Source: Erythroxylum novogranatense
Lineage: Eukaryota > Streptophyta > Magnoliopsida > Malpighiales > Erythroxylaceae
DNA length: 64,000 nt
Direction: 5' to 3'
Assembly (NCBI GenBank): GCA_029891385.1
Contig: JAIWQS010000137.1
Span: 124,001 to 188,000, forward strand
Position numbers and translations under genes: made by a program. Below, piece after piece: positions 35,861 through 48,180 of this stretch (its first letter is position 1; each line of letters starts with the position of its first letter). The notes below the pieces were generated by a model. The model was not told the DNA's origin, did no database searches, and saw nothing but the letters and a program-made list of their open reading frames with translations.

Positions 35861-38800
35861 TCGAAGCACCCCTTACATATAGAGATGTACCTAACGCCTG
35901 TAGGTCATTCCGATACACACCCCACGATAAGGGTACGCTACTAACAAACTACCAACTCCACATGGCATCAATGTATTATAAAGCAAGAGTATGGAATTCA
36001 CTAATTTTTCAAGACATAACTTCTCATTTCATATCCTCAAAGCGAGAATTTATACAACCGAAAGTGTCGTACATGTCTCCAAAAGAAAATCAAGCAGAAA
36101 GCTAACTAGGTCATCCCTCCAAAAGTGCCACCGACCGACACATGTGCCATGACTTCTCTTGCCAACTCAATCTACACGGCAGAAAAGTCTATCCGAGCTA
36201 TGAAGTCAACTGTCTCGGTCCCGAAAATAATTTGTAATTTTGGGTGAGTTTATGATCTCGGTGAGGAACCATCATCGATGGTTCACCCAATTCATGCATA
36301 TACGTAGTCACATAATTATTTCACCAAATCACATTCAATAATACCACGTAATTATCATATCACCAAGGAACCAATTTAAATGCATATGAAATGTATATGA
36401 GACGCTTCCAGGTTTATTACATTGTTGTGTTGGATCTGGCTACCAAATCGTCTCCATTATATGATACTCGGTGAGCCATAGGCTCAGATCATCAGGCTCG
36501 AGGCTCAATCACGCCGAGCTATAAGCTCGCTATCGCTTCCGTCACAATCGCAATTATCGATTATGCCATTATGCATGAAATGCATATGTCCAATATATCC
36601 AAACCAATAGCGACGATCCAAATTCATATAAGACACTCATAGGCAATCCCATGAAATTCATACATAACACTTCTATATCATAGCCCGTATATTTCGTATA
36701 CCTATGGTCCAAATCAAGCAAATCAAACACATATAAATCCTCCATTATCCCCATACGGCATAGTTGCAAAATAGTAAACACATAAAGGTTGAGGAACCAA
36801 CTAGGTTACTCACCTAATAACTTCCGCTAATGCCGGAAGTCTCCATGAACGTCTGTGGAACGCGGTCCAACTGAGCCTTCAGAGCAATTGAAATAAATTC
36901 ACATTACCAATCAATAATTAAAACGATCAAATAATGCACATGGAATCCTTAAACGTATAATGCATGTTCATGGCATTCCGGCCCTAAACCACATTTTCAA
37001 TTTCTAAAAATCCATCAAAACTTAGAAATTCATCTTGCCGACGGCGCTCAATTTGGACCTCTATAGTCCCCAATTAAATAAAACAATGCTTACTGGAAGA
37101 ATTACCCGGCCCACGCCAATTTCTCGCCTAAAATTCCCAATTTCTCAAATAATGAAATTAAATGTCTTACTTAATCCGATGCCTCAAGAATCAGGTCAAT
37201 CGGAGTTCGGACCAAAAAGTTATGCACGAAAGATTGGAGGAAGGTCAAAAATGGAAGGAAAACCAAATCATTTGCCCTTCACCAAAACGGCGTCGTAGGC
37301 TCGTGGGTGCGCCTGGGCGCACTCCAGCCCGCTTGGCTCGCTCGCTGGGCTGAGAAGCCCCCTGCTCGCCTGGCGAGCTCCCTCGCTCGCCCGCATGGGC
37401 GGGCTGCGCTCCACCCCATGCGACCTCCCTCTCTTTTCTCCAACTTTAACTTAAAACCTTTCCTTGTTCCCCAATACATATCTTTTAGTATACACATCCA
37501 AATGACACAAATTTGGATTCGTTGGAAAGGTATTGAAAAATTCTACAAGTTTCATGAAGACCCCGACAAGTAATTTTACCCATAAGGGTGTCAAAAATCC
37601 AATCACACCAACTGCCTACACAAAACCAATCACAACAGATCAGTACAATACAAATTCGACAACTTGTCATTTCTTCAGTCACAAATTACCACAAAAATAT
37701 ATTCAGTAAGTTCACAATGTCATCTACTACTCTCATGAACAATCCAACATCAAATTCACTTGCTAACCACCTTAAACAATTCACTGAATGTTGTTGTCCC
37801 TGAAATCATGCAATTTGAGCAGTAAATTTATAACCAACATAACTCCCTGTAGACAAGTCATTAAGATCAGAGCTTTGTATCCCTGAAAAGATAAAATCCC
37901 AAACTTCAATTCTTCCTGAAATAAACAAACTCCAATTCAGCCTCTAACATTTTCAAATCTGTCATGCAAGTTTCTGACCTAAACAACACTTAACATCACA
38001 ATGTAGGTCCAGATTTTGAAATTCCATATTTCCCACATCTGACCTCCAAATATTATAAGCCATATACCATTTTCAAGATCAATCTGATATATAAAACTCT
38101 TCAGTACAATGCAAACCCCAAATCAAATCACAAAATTCCTAAAATTCCTGCAAACCTGAAAGTGCACTAAATGTGCCAATCCAGCTAGGTTTCAGCCAAT
38201 GCATAAAACAGTCATCAGTAATCAGGTCATATCTCCTAACATACAACTCGAAAATTGCAAGATCAGTGGCAATGGAAAGCTAATTTAATAGGCTACAACT
38301 TTCATTAAGACCATTTTCCCTAACTCCAAACCAATTAATTGAGAAAATCAACAAAACTCATTGGACACATTTGCGGGTACTGTTCACAGACAACAGAACA
38401 GCAACTTTCCATGCCAAATTTGGACCTTCTAGCATTATAATTTAACAACACCTATTTCACACTAAAATGAAGCCAACATTTCAAAGTTTCAGTGGCCACT
38501 AACCTCACCTCATTTACATTTCTACACAATTAATTATGATCAAAACAGTACCATAGGTTCAAAACTCAATTTCCAGCATTCAACATTAATCTAACTCCTT
38601 TCACTTCTAACATCTATAACACTTCACTAAGCATCAAATTTTACCTCTAATTCATCCACAAGCTCATTTCAACATACACTTCTAGAATTATACATAATTG
38701 GCAGCAACCACACAATTCATCTTCCTAAGGTTTTCCATTCATCTAAGCTAACAAACTCAATCCAAACCAAGCCAAATTCAAGGAAAACTATAATCATTTA

Positions 38801-39776
38801 TTCATCATTCATTCATCCATACACAAGCACATAATTACACCCATTAAAACCTAACCCTATGATGATCAAGTTCATATATATATAGTCTCCATGCATGCTT
38901 CTACCTACCAAAAGCATGTAAACAACTATATTTCTTACCTTAGACAAGTTCACTCTCTCTAATTCTCCAAGAATTCAAGTCTTTAACCTCTCCTCTTATA
39001 CTCTTATAACACCTTAATCACCACCCACGGCTACCCCACTCACACATGCTCATCATCACCTTCTCAAGCTTGGTCTTAGATGTGCTCAAAGGAGAAGCAA
39101 GAAAAGAACCATAGAGGACCTTATAAGGAATGAGAAGAAGAACTTTCAAGGAGAAGAAGAACACTCACACCAAAGGAATGAATCAAGTTTGGGTGAGAAG
39201 GTTTTAAGCTATGGAAGAGTTCTTTTCACTCTTTTAATACCCACATCACCGAAACTACAAGGATGGAAGCATTAAATGAAGGATCTAAGTTGGCTAAATA
39301 TGATTGGCTAATGGTTTTAAAGAAAAGTCAAAGTATCTTTGTTTAATCCAATTAAAATGTTACTCCATTTAACTCTAATGACCCTACTTTCAGTCCCAAA
39401 ATAATATACCCCATATTATCGTGCCATTGGGTAGTGATCTTTGCTACCGAAAATCGAATCGATTCGCCAATTGGCGATTTATCTATCCCAGAATTGTCTC
39501 CGGAAAATCCAGAAAATTCCTAAAATCCCTAAAATGTAAAACAATTTATGGCAGCTCAAATAATTTTCCAAACTCAATTACCCCATTAATTTCACACAGA
39601 AGTTTAATGTTAACCCTAAGTTTAAAATGTCATGAACGCATGTATACTCAATGCATGTGCAACCAAATCAATACTCATAAAGCTATATATTGCATGTTCA
39701 TGCCGAGACCTAAGTCAATACTCCTAACCCATCCCAATTTACCAAAATAACCTTCCCATGGAGTTGGGATGTTACA
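35861..39776 (-). repeat. Tek-A 5' LTR
   Basis: The sister of 27427-31343, ending GGGATGTTACA at 39776. It carries the same GC-rich palindromic cassette at 37269-37415 with different indels. Confidence 0.85.
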
Positions 39777-40649
39777 GAGTTGAGTGTGAACTTTTTACAA
39801 TCCCACTTGATTTCTACCAAGTTACCTTTACCTCGATTTGTCTTCCAAGACAAATCCTACCAACACCGCTGATTTCCGGCTCAAGCAACCTTTACACTTG
39901 ATTTGTCTTGCGGCACAAATCCTACCTCACGTGACCTTTTCACTGCCACCAAATTGTAATAAAACAATACAAAGATTGAATAACAAATGCTCAAAACAAT
40001 TTGTAACAATATAAGCGCAATAATGAGCAATTTGAAGCAATATGAGAGTATTTGAGCTTATGGTACTTGTATGTACTCTTCTTCCATCATCCTCTATTTA
40101 TAGTTGTAGAAATATAGCTGTTGGAGCTCTACTAGCCGTTGTTTAATTAGATATAGTCGCTCCTTGATTATCTCCATACCATTTTTAGCAAATCGACCGT
40201 TGCAAATTAATCAGGTTTCAATAAGTCGACTTGTCGAATACATAAGTCGACTTGTTTCAACCATATACGAAAACTTCATCTCCGCTCTCCAATAAGTCGA
40301 CTTGTGCTGTATAAGTCGACTTGTCTTCCTCGATAAGTCGACTTGTTTATAATAAGTCGACTTGTTTACCTCGATAAGTCGATTTATTTCCTATAAGTCG
40401 ACTTGTTTAGCCATCTATGATAACATCCGACCAAATTCTCTACAAACCTCATGTTTTATGTCATTTTCACTTAGAGGACAACTCCCATCTGATTCTTCAA
40501 TGATTTGTCACTAACTCATCTTGATTTGCACAATTCTTTTGTTGAATATCAATCCAAAATACCTGAAACAATTTCTTAACCAATTCTATACATTTTATTA
40601 TTATCAAAACATAAGTGGAATTAATTTGTCAACCACCATTGGTCCAACA
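39777..40649 (-). repeat. Copia 5' LTR, outer part
   Basis: Continues the LTR interrupted at 27427 and ends ATTGGTCCAACA at 40649. It contains short repeats of GATTTGTCTT(C/G) with ACAAATCCTACC (39833-39935) and the palindrome array at 40221-40408. Confidence 0.8.
40221..40408. repeat. Eight-copy array of the palindrome AAGTCGACTT in the copia LTR
   Basis: Copies of ATAAGTCGACTTGT start (at AAG) at 40223, 40244, 40294, 40313, 40335, 40354, 40376 (variant AAGTCGATTT) and 40395. Spacing is irregular, 18-50 bp. The unit is a perfect 10-bp palindrome containing a SalI site. Confidence 0.95.
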
Positions 40650-41389
40650 ACTTTAGGGCGTCAGAAAGATCGAAATATAAGCTCCAACTTTCATTAAGAC
40701 CACTTATTCCAATTCAGACTAAATCCATACGACGAGTGGCCTCGAAATATAGCACATGCAAATCTATACTTATTAACATTTTCAAAACAAAGCATATCTT
40801 CTGAAAATCATATCTCCCAATCCCGACATCGAAAAATAGCAAACTTTATGTCCACAAAAAGCTCTCGACAGAGGCTACAAGTTTCACGTTGATCATTTTC
40901 TCGAATTTGACCTAAATCAAAAAGTTAACTTTTTACCCTAAAAGTCATACTTCCAAGCCAACTTTGACTGATCATAACTCTCACTTCCGATATCGAAAAA
41001 TATCACACTTTATGTCTACGAAAAGCTCTTGACATAAACTACAAGTTTCCAGAAGACAATTTTCTCAAATTTTGCCTCAAACAAAAGTCAACTCTTAAGT
41101 CAAACATCCTCTCTCCAAAAAGTCAAACTTTCTAAATTCTTCAAATTTTCACACTTTTTCTTTTTAATTCTTGCTATTTAACTTCATTTCAATCAACTCA
41201 TCCACTTTCCTCTCATAATCCATATAAGTTCACTCAAATATCAAAGTCCTCAAAATTAAACAATTCTTTTCTCATAAATTTTCTTAATTTCATCAAATTT
41301 CCTTAAATTCAAAATTTTCTCACCAATTTATTTCTCATTTAAATTCATTTTAATATTTTTATTTTTCATCAAAAGTTTGGGGTCCAACA
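40650..41389 (-). mobile_element. LTR-start fragment of a Tek-S-type element
   Basis: The reverse complement begins TGTTGGACCCC at 41389 and runs parallel to 9775-10500 of Tek-S (GTGTGAAAAT, AAAGTTTGACTTTT, ATGAAACTTGTAG and similar words in the same order). It is cut off at 40650 by the copia LTR end. Confidence 0.75.
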
Positions 41390-42908
41390 TAAAATCTGCC
41401 TTCAATGGTCATAAACTAAATTACCCGGCTTTCTGACCCCATCTCAGTGATTTCTTGGTACCAACCTCGATACTATTTCTAACTCCTTGTCAATCACCTA
41501 TTGCCCATAAGTACTTATTGGTCATTCTTAATACCTCAAGAAAAATCAATTTCAACATCTATCTAATAAGTTCTATGGTCAATGCATCCTCGATACTAAG
41601 GCTCAATGAGGCATTAAACAATTTCTTTTACTCTGCACCCCGGTAGATACCATCCAAAATCCTTACATCTTCTTAAAGATGTATTTATGTCATGTCTTCA
41701 TTTACTCACACTCGCTAATGCTACTTACTGTCCAATTGACTCTAGATAACATTTCTATTTTTGTTCCTGCCCATGATTCGGGTTTACCATATAATCATAA
41801 CAGAAACCTATTTTTGTAGGTCAATAACATGCCTTGAACTTTCTTCTTCACCTTAACACACATGTTGATAGCGATATGCAACATCCCATCATGATCATTG
41901 AATTTTCATTTCAAGTGCCTTAACTTTTCCCATTTTGATTTTTTTCTTTTTTTTTTCATCCTTTCATAACCACATGCATATATACAATCCAAACCTAGGC
42001 ACATTTCTAATTTTCTCCATATTACACATCATGTATCACGTTTCATCACTTGTAAAGTCATGTTCTTACTATTTCATCGTCCATATTTATATTCTCAATC
42101 CATTTAGAATTATAGACGCAGAATCATCAAGAAATGTAATCTCAGTATCCAAGTTATCTTATTATATTAAATCAAAACTTTTATCACATTTCCAATCCGA
42201 AGTCTATTCTAGTTATTTCATTAACCTGGCCAGACATTTTAATCTCACCATTTCGCTTCTTCCGAAAATATCTTCACTTACTTATACAATATATTCCAAT
42301 ATACATACATCAACACAAATATAGTAAATCTTTATCTACCTTACTGAACCATGTACTTTTTCTCATTTCCAATTATCCCCATTTTATCGAACATACAAGT
42401 CAGAATCAGGAATACCTAGTCATCCTGAACTTTTGATCTCACATAGACATATTCTTATGCTAAATCATAACTCTCATCACTGTTAACCAATATTCTTCTC
42501 ATGTCCATATTTGACCTCTCCAGGCTATCGCAAATTTCATTTTCTTTCAACTCGATTTATACGCTTTAAGTCTCATTATTCATTTTGATATTACCCTTTC
42601 CTAAATCAGCCCATGCCAATGTATTCACATTCGTATCACATTCGAGGGTTTATAACCACAGTATAATATGAATATCATTATCCATTTTTCTTTTCCCATT
42701 CCTAATTGCCCATAAACCTTCATTGGCTCATATTATGACATATCATCACTTTTCTCACACTTAAACACTTAACCCATGCTCATGCATATAACTCATACTC
42801 ATACCACTCAGACTAGGGATCAGTTGCCACGGTCTGCTACGACATGACTTAAATGCATGTAACTTGACCCATGTTTTAGAAAATGCCCATATAAGTTTGT
42901 ACTTATGG
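41390..42908 (-). other. Tek-B interior, 5' side, non-coding
   Basis: No gag motif is found on the minus strand. Just inside the PBS is a leader (ATAAGTACAAACTTATATGG, a short inverted repeat), followed by AT-rich sequence with many stops in all frames. The plus-strand frame 41935-42324 has no recognisable content. Confidence 0.5.
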
Positions 42909-42920
42909 GCTCTGATACCA
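42909..42920 (-). promoter_or_regulatory. Tek-B primer-binding site (initiator tRNA-Met type)
   Basis: The minus strand reads TGGTATCAGAGC, six bases inside the LTR edge at 42927. Confidence 0.85.
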
Positions 42921-42926
42921 CCTAAA

Positions 42927-45900
42927 TGTAACACCCCACTCCTGTATGACCCGAACCTGACATCAATGGTGATATCCGAGTTCGTGCCCTGCGAGGGTGG
43001 CATGCTACATCACTCAGTCAAAACTCAGTATAATTTTTTTTTGAAAACATAAGCATAAACTAGCGGAAAATCATTAACATACATAATCATCGGTAAATAC
43101 AGTGGCCACGGGGGCCCTTTCCATAAATACAATTTATTTCAATCACTAATGCAAACATGAACTGATCCCCGACCACTTCTCTCACTCACAAGCAGATGCT
43201 ATACGCCCGTTGCTTAACGGGGTATTCTTCTGGGTCCTGAAAAATAATTGCAAATTTTGGGTGAGTTTTGCAAACTCAGTGAGATAACCATCATCGATTG
43301 TTCACTCAATTTATGCAACATATCACATCATATAACATATATTCACATTGTTGCATATTTGATCATATTTCACAATTTCATTTAAGCATACACAAATTAT
43401 ACATAACTAAATGAATTTGTGTAATACTCAAGCATAACACAGCTGTTTCAGAATTCACCTTCAGAAGTACTAAATGATTGGTACCACAGAAGCATAAGGC
43501 ATTTTGCCTTTCACTCAATCAAAATGATTAAAAATCAAATGCATATGACATGCGCATGTGACACTTTTCCAATTTATTTCGGTGTTGTGATCGAGCGCCT
43601 AAACTGTCCCAATCAGGGGCATTATTAATCGCCGAGCCCGAGGCTCAATCACTACCGTCCCAATATGGGCGCATTAATCATTGAGCCTGAGGCTCTGAAT
43701 CACTATAGGCTCGAGGCCCGAATACATTGAGCTTTTAGCTCTCGGTGGCTGCTCCGGTCACAATTGTCATTTACTAATCACGCATTCATGCATGGAATGC
43801 ATATGTCGCAATGAAGTAAGGTCAATATCACAATCAATCCCAAATTATCACATTCAAACAAACAGTTCACAATTAATCACATTAAAATCACGATCACATT
43901 GAATCACATTTAAAGCACGGAGGTCCCAAATTTTCAAACAAATAGCACTTCTATGTCATAATCTTCCAATACATCGAACCTTCTGTCCGGAATCCAATCA
44001 TAAACAATTCACAAACCCACCATTATTCTCCACAAAATTATAAGCGCAAAATTATAAACAAATAATAATTGAGAAACCATCTAGTTCATTCACCATTTGC
44101 TTCTGAAGCTAATGCTTGGAAGTCTTGGCAATGTCTGTGGGTTGACGTTCCAAATGCGCCAGTAAAACAGTCAAAATATTCAAACATTACCAAATGTACA
44201 ATTAGAAATATTTAATAATGCACATGTATGCATGTTCATGACATTCCCAACATTATACCAAAAATTCCTGCCACAATATTTTCCTCTAAATTTTAGAAAC
44301 TCATTGACACCGAAATCACTCAATTCGGACCTCTATAGATCCAATTATTGCTAAAACTGAGACTGTACACTATACCCAATTTCACTCTAGAAATTGAACA
44401 TCTTAGGGACTAAATAGAAATTTGATTCCTTCAGATAACTTGTAGCCCCATGTCTCTAGTTTAATTAGGAACAAGAATCACCTCATTTGGATCTCTACAG
44501 ATTGAGATATCACCAAAATACTGAAGTACGGTCAGACTTTTCCAACCAATCCTCTCACTTTGATCTAATAAATCCTTTTCAATTTAATCTCAAAATCTAT
44601 AAATTTTCATTGAGAGGTAGAGGATTGTCTTAGGAAATCAACGCTTCAAAAATCAGATCAATCAGAGGTCGGATGGAAAAGTTATAAGCAAAAGAGTGAA
44701 GAGAGGTTTCGTCAAAAACATGACTACTAATGCATATAAAATTATGATGATCGGTCGACTAGTCAAGACCTCCTAGTCGACTAAGTCATCTACAAGGGTT
44801 GACCTAGAAAACTCGTCTTTTCTTTTCCGACATCCCAACTTCTCCAATTCATAACTTCTTACTCAGAACTCCAAATTGAACAAACTTGGTATCAATGGAA
44901 AGTTAAAAGAAAAATCTACAAATTCTTTGAGAGATTAAGAACCAAATCTGCCTCTAAAGTGTTCAAAAACCACCTCAAAATATCTGTCAGATAAACCTCA
45001 TCTTACACATTTACAGAAACTCTAAACATCATAATTCTCTACTCCATTGTCCAAAACTCACAAATGAGGTCTCATTGGAAAGATCACAAAAAATCCTACA
45101 AGTTTCATAAAGATCTCACAAACCAATTTCACCTCTAGGTGTGTCAAAAATGCAATCAAAGCTACTGCCTTCATGATAGAGTGAGATTTGAGTGAAACAC
45201 CTACCCACAAAAACTTGAGTGTAAGAGCGAAATCCGGGAGAAGAATTCACTTAATTTCATGTTTGTTTTTTAACAAAGATGCTGAATTTTGACTTGGTTT
45301 ATTTGCATTAGTGAAAGGCAATTATGATGTATGTTGCAAATTGAATTTTGTTAGCCTAAGTTGGTGGATTGTGTGCACTTGATTTCTGAAGGATAAATTG
45401 ATTGAGTTAATGGTTTGATATGTTGCTCGAGGGCGAGCAAAGGTTTGGGGGAATTTGATAAGTCTTTTTAAATGCATATGTTTTGGACTTAATTTTGATT
45501 GATTGTGGAATTGGTACTCAAATATTGATGGAATTGTTTGTTAAATATTCACATATGGTTTTGAATGTTGTAAAGAAGAAAAAGGATCAAAAAGAGGAAA
45601 ATATGGCAAGAAGTTCGGAAATTCCAGATTGGTCGAAATTTAAAGATTAGGCGTGGGCACGCCTAAGGTCAAGATCCTACTACTGCAGATTTTTCAGAAG
45701 ATAGTCTCCAATTAGAACAAAAATTGCCGAAGATTTTGTGGAGCCCTTTTCAAGAAGTTTCCCGCTTAAATTTGAAGATTATCTAATTGGGATAAAATCT
45801 AACCAAGATCATGAAGAGATTTAATTTGAGGCTGACGTGGATAAGGAAAGGCAAGGGTTTTAGAGTGGGCATCGTATTCTTTTCTTTCTCTCGGGGAGGT

Positions 45901-48128
45901 AGCCGCAGGACACTGTGTTTTGGCTAATTTTACAAGTAGTTTCGTCGGAAGCTTAGGGATAGAGGGGGGTTGACTAAATTCTGGTTTTCTTGTTTTTCAA
46001 TTGCTGCACAATTCCTCTCGTTATTATCGTTACCTTCACTAAAGACTAGTTATGGAGACTATTTCTTTTGTTATTTCTTTTGATTTCAATTCAAGTATGA
46101 TTAACTAATTTTCTTGTCTTAGTTGAAGGATCCATGTTCCATGTTATTATGGTAAGATGTTCTGAATCTTTTTCATGATTGTTAACGTTCATTGGATAAT
46201 TTTAGATCAATCTTTTTAATTGGATTTTTTAGTTCTAGGTGCGCAACTAGAGATTAATGGATTTAATCGCTAGGTTAACAAAATCTGACGTTCAATTTTG
46301 GTAACCACAAGTAGCAATTAGGATTAACCCCTCTACGTTAGAGTCGGAAAATTCTAAAAAATTATCCACTTGATTGATTTCATGTCATACATGTTTATCA
46401 CTTGTCATTGGTTCTCAATGCTATTATTCAATTTAATCTATGATCGTATCTAGATTAATTGTTTAATAAGGTTGCCAGGATACATGTTTTTAGTCAATAC
46501 AATTAATAGAAAATTCTTTCAATGAATGTTCGTTAATAATTATAATTTTTATCGAGGATCCATAATAGCATGGTAACATCAGTGGCCGAAACCAAGGTAT
46601 TTTTTCTATTGACTATTCAGATTTGATTATTATTTCAATTTGCAATTTTTCCTTTTTGATTTTCTTTCTTATTTCAGTAAGTAACAAAAACCCCCCCTTT
46701 TATTATTTGTGTCGTTTGAATTCGTAATTTTCATAATCGTAAAATTCCTCGTGGGAACGATATCCGCTTACCGCTACTACATTAAATTGTTTTAACGGAA
46801 GTGATTTCTTTATATTTGGTTGCAGGCGACAGCATCACCACAAAATCTGTCTACGTTAACCTAGAGAAATTTCCCAAGTTTCTGGTCACAAAATCATCAA
46901 TGTTAGCCTCAACACTATTCACCTTGCACATATGTCTCACTTTCCAAGCAAAATTCAAAACCCTTCAAGCCACAATTGGACAGAACTTCCTTCATAAGAA
47001 TTCTAGCCAAACTTCTCAAGTTTAATTTAAGCCAAACCTCATCTCAATAGCATAACCACATGAAAAGTTTTGATCAAAACATTGGAACATACACAAATTC
47101 AATTTTCCAAATTTATAACCTAACTCACATCCTACATCTTCCATACCATTTCTAACCCAAATAGCATTCAATTTACTCCATACATGCACCATAAACAAGT
47201 CACAACCTTTTCTTGAACACAAGTCCACAAATTTGCAGAAACTACACTCAACCATCTCCCATTAATAAACACTCATTTAATAACCATACAATCCATCCAA
47301 AACAACTTAATTCATCTCATTTATTAACTTCTAATTCATCATTCACCAAGCATCAATCAATCAAAGACTTAACATACCCATATAGTCAAAGCACAACTTC
47401 ATGCAATTAATGCAGAAGATGTCATAATTAATGCATTAACCAACATAAAACATAGTACTTACCTAATTAAGCTCCCACTTTCTTCAATTTCTCAAACACA
47501 ACTACAATTCCTCTTCCTCCCTATATACACGATTATCACCCTCAAAGCTTAGGTTGGAGTTTCTTTGTGTGAAAGTCTCGAGAATGACTAGAAAGAATGG
47601 GCTTTTAATAAAAACAAAGCAAGGCATGCTAGGAAAGTGACAAATGTCACTTGCCACATGTCAATCCCTCAAATTTTTATTTAATTTCCTTCCAATTTCT
47701 AGTCCAATTTCTCCCAAAATTCCAATGGCTCAAAATTAATAATTCCTAAAATCATGCATCTAATTTTTTTCAGTTCCATTGGACAATCTTTTCCAGTACC
47801 GGAAAGTACTCAGTCCACCAATTGGTAATTTTTTCGATCACCAGTCCGGAAAGGTATCCAGAAAAATTTCTAAAATTTCACAAAAATGTAAAGCACAGAA
47901 AAATCCACTCCAATTCAATTTTCAAGCACTAAATCATATGTTTTTTACAATAAACACATATGCCGAGAAATGTCATGAATGCATGTACAATCATGTGCAT
48001 ATACAAAAATTACAATTTATGCATATATGGAGGCCATATTATGCATGAACATGCCGAGACTAGTTTACACACTCATAACTCGTCTCAAATTACTATTTTA
48101 CCCTTCCCATCAGTGATGGGACGTTACA
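42927..48128 (-). repeat. Tek-B 5' LTR, interrupted by Ath-E
   Basis: Ends are TGTAACACCCC at 42927 and GACGTTACA at 48128. The segments 43565-45177 and 46840-48128 pair with 18505-20110 and 20847-22295. The first 640 bp has no partner because the sister is truncated. Beyond 48128 the Ath-X gag resumes. Confidence 0.88.
45178..46837 (+). mobile_element. Ath-E: 3' end plus LTR of a third Athila-type element
   Basis: A 278-bp 3' noncoding piece ends in hairpin TTGCTCG-AGGG-CGAGCAA (45423-45440), PPT AGGTTTGGGGGAATT (45441-45455) and an LTR that starts TGATAAGTC (45456) and ends GACAGCATCA (46837), about 1.38 kb. It replaces the ~736 bp present at 20111-20846 of the sister LTR, so its arrival was accompanied by loss of host LTR sequence. 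There is no coding sequence. Confidence 0.7.
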
Positions 48129-48180
48129 CTGATTGCCTCTCATCTTGGTCATGCTAGTAACTAAGTCCACACAGGCCATA

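Larger units (their letters stand above)
27427..39776 (-). mobile_element. Tek-A: Tekay/Del chromovirus with both LTRs and shattered gag-pol, nested in the copia LTR
   Basis: The 3' LTR is 27427-31343 and the 5' LTR 35861-39776, each about 3.9 kb. A PPT (minus AGGAGGAGAAT) abuts the 3' LTR and an initiator-Met PBS lies next to the 5' LTR. On the minus strand the domain order is gag, protease, RT, RNase H, integrase and C-terminal tail, the Ty3/gypsy order. The flanks read TAGTT on the left and GAGTT on the right, a likely 5-bp duplication with one change, and removing the element rejoins the copia LTR as CACTTTAGTTGAGTG. AT-rich parts of the LTRs are almost identical, suggesting a recent insertion. 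The coding region is full of small indels. Confidence 0.85.
24763..40649 (-). mobile_element. Sirevirus-like Ty1/copia element, gag only, nested in Tek-B
   Basis: Minus strand order is 5' LTR (27203-27427 plus 39777-40649, about 1.1 kb), PBS TGGTATCAGAGC at 27189-27200, gag, a non-coding region with repeated polypurine tracts, and an 82-bp stub of the 3' LTR (24763-24844). Both LTR pieces share the 80 bp ending ATTGGTCCAACA. Protease, integrase, RT and RNase H are absent. Repeated PPTs upstream of the 3' LTR and a gag with a long C-terminal extension are features described for Sireviruses. Tek-A splits its 5' LTR. Confidence 0.78.
18505..48128 (-). mobile_element. Tek-B: Tekay/Del-like LTR element with a non-coding interior, nested in Ath-X
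   Basis: The 3' LTR is 18505-22295 (missing its last ~640 bp), the interior is 22296-42926 (mostly later insertions), the PBS is 42909-42920, and the 5' LTR is 42927-48128. LTR ends are TGTAACACCCC at 42927 and GACGTTACA at 22295 and 48128. The minus-strand PPT before the 3' LTR is AGGAGGGGAGAG. Subtracting Ath-E and adding the replaced segment, the full LTR is about 4.3 kb. After removing the copia, Tek-A, CACTA and Tek-S-like pieces, only about 3.2 kb of interior remains, and I find no gag or pol in it. That fits a large non-autonomous derivative (LARD-like), although decay beyond recognition is also possible. Confidence 0.75.
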
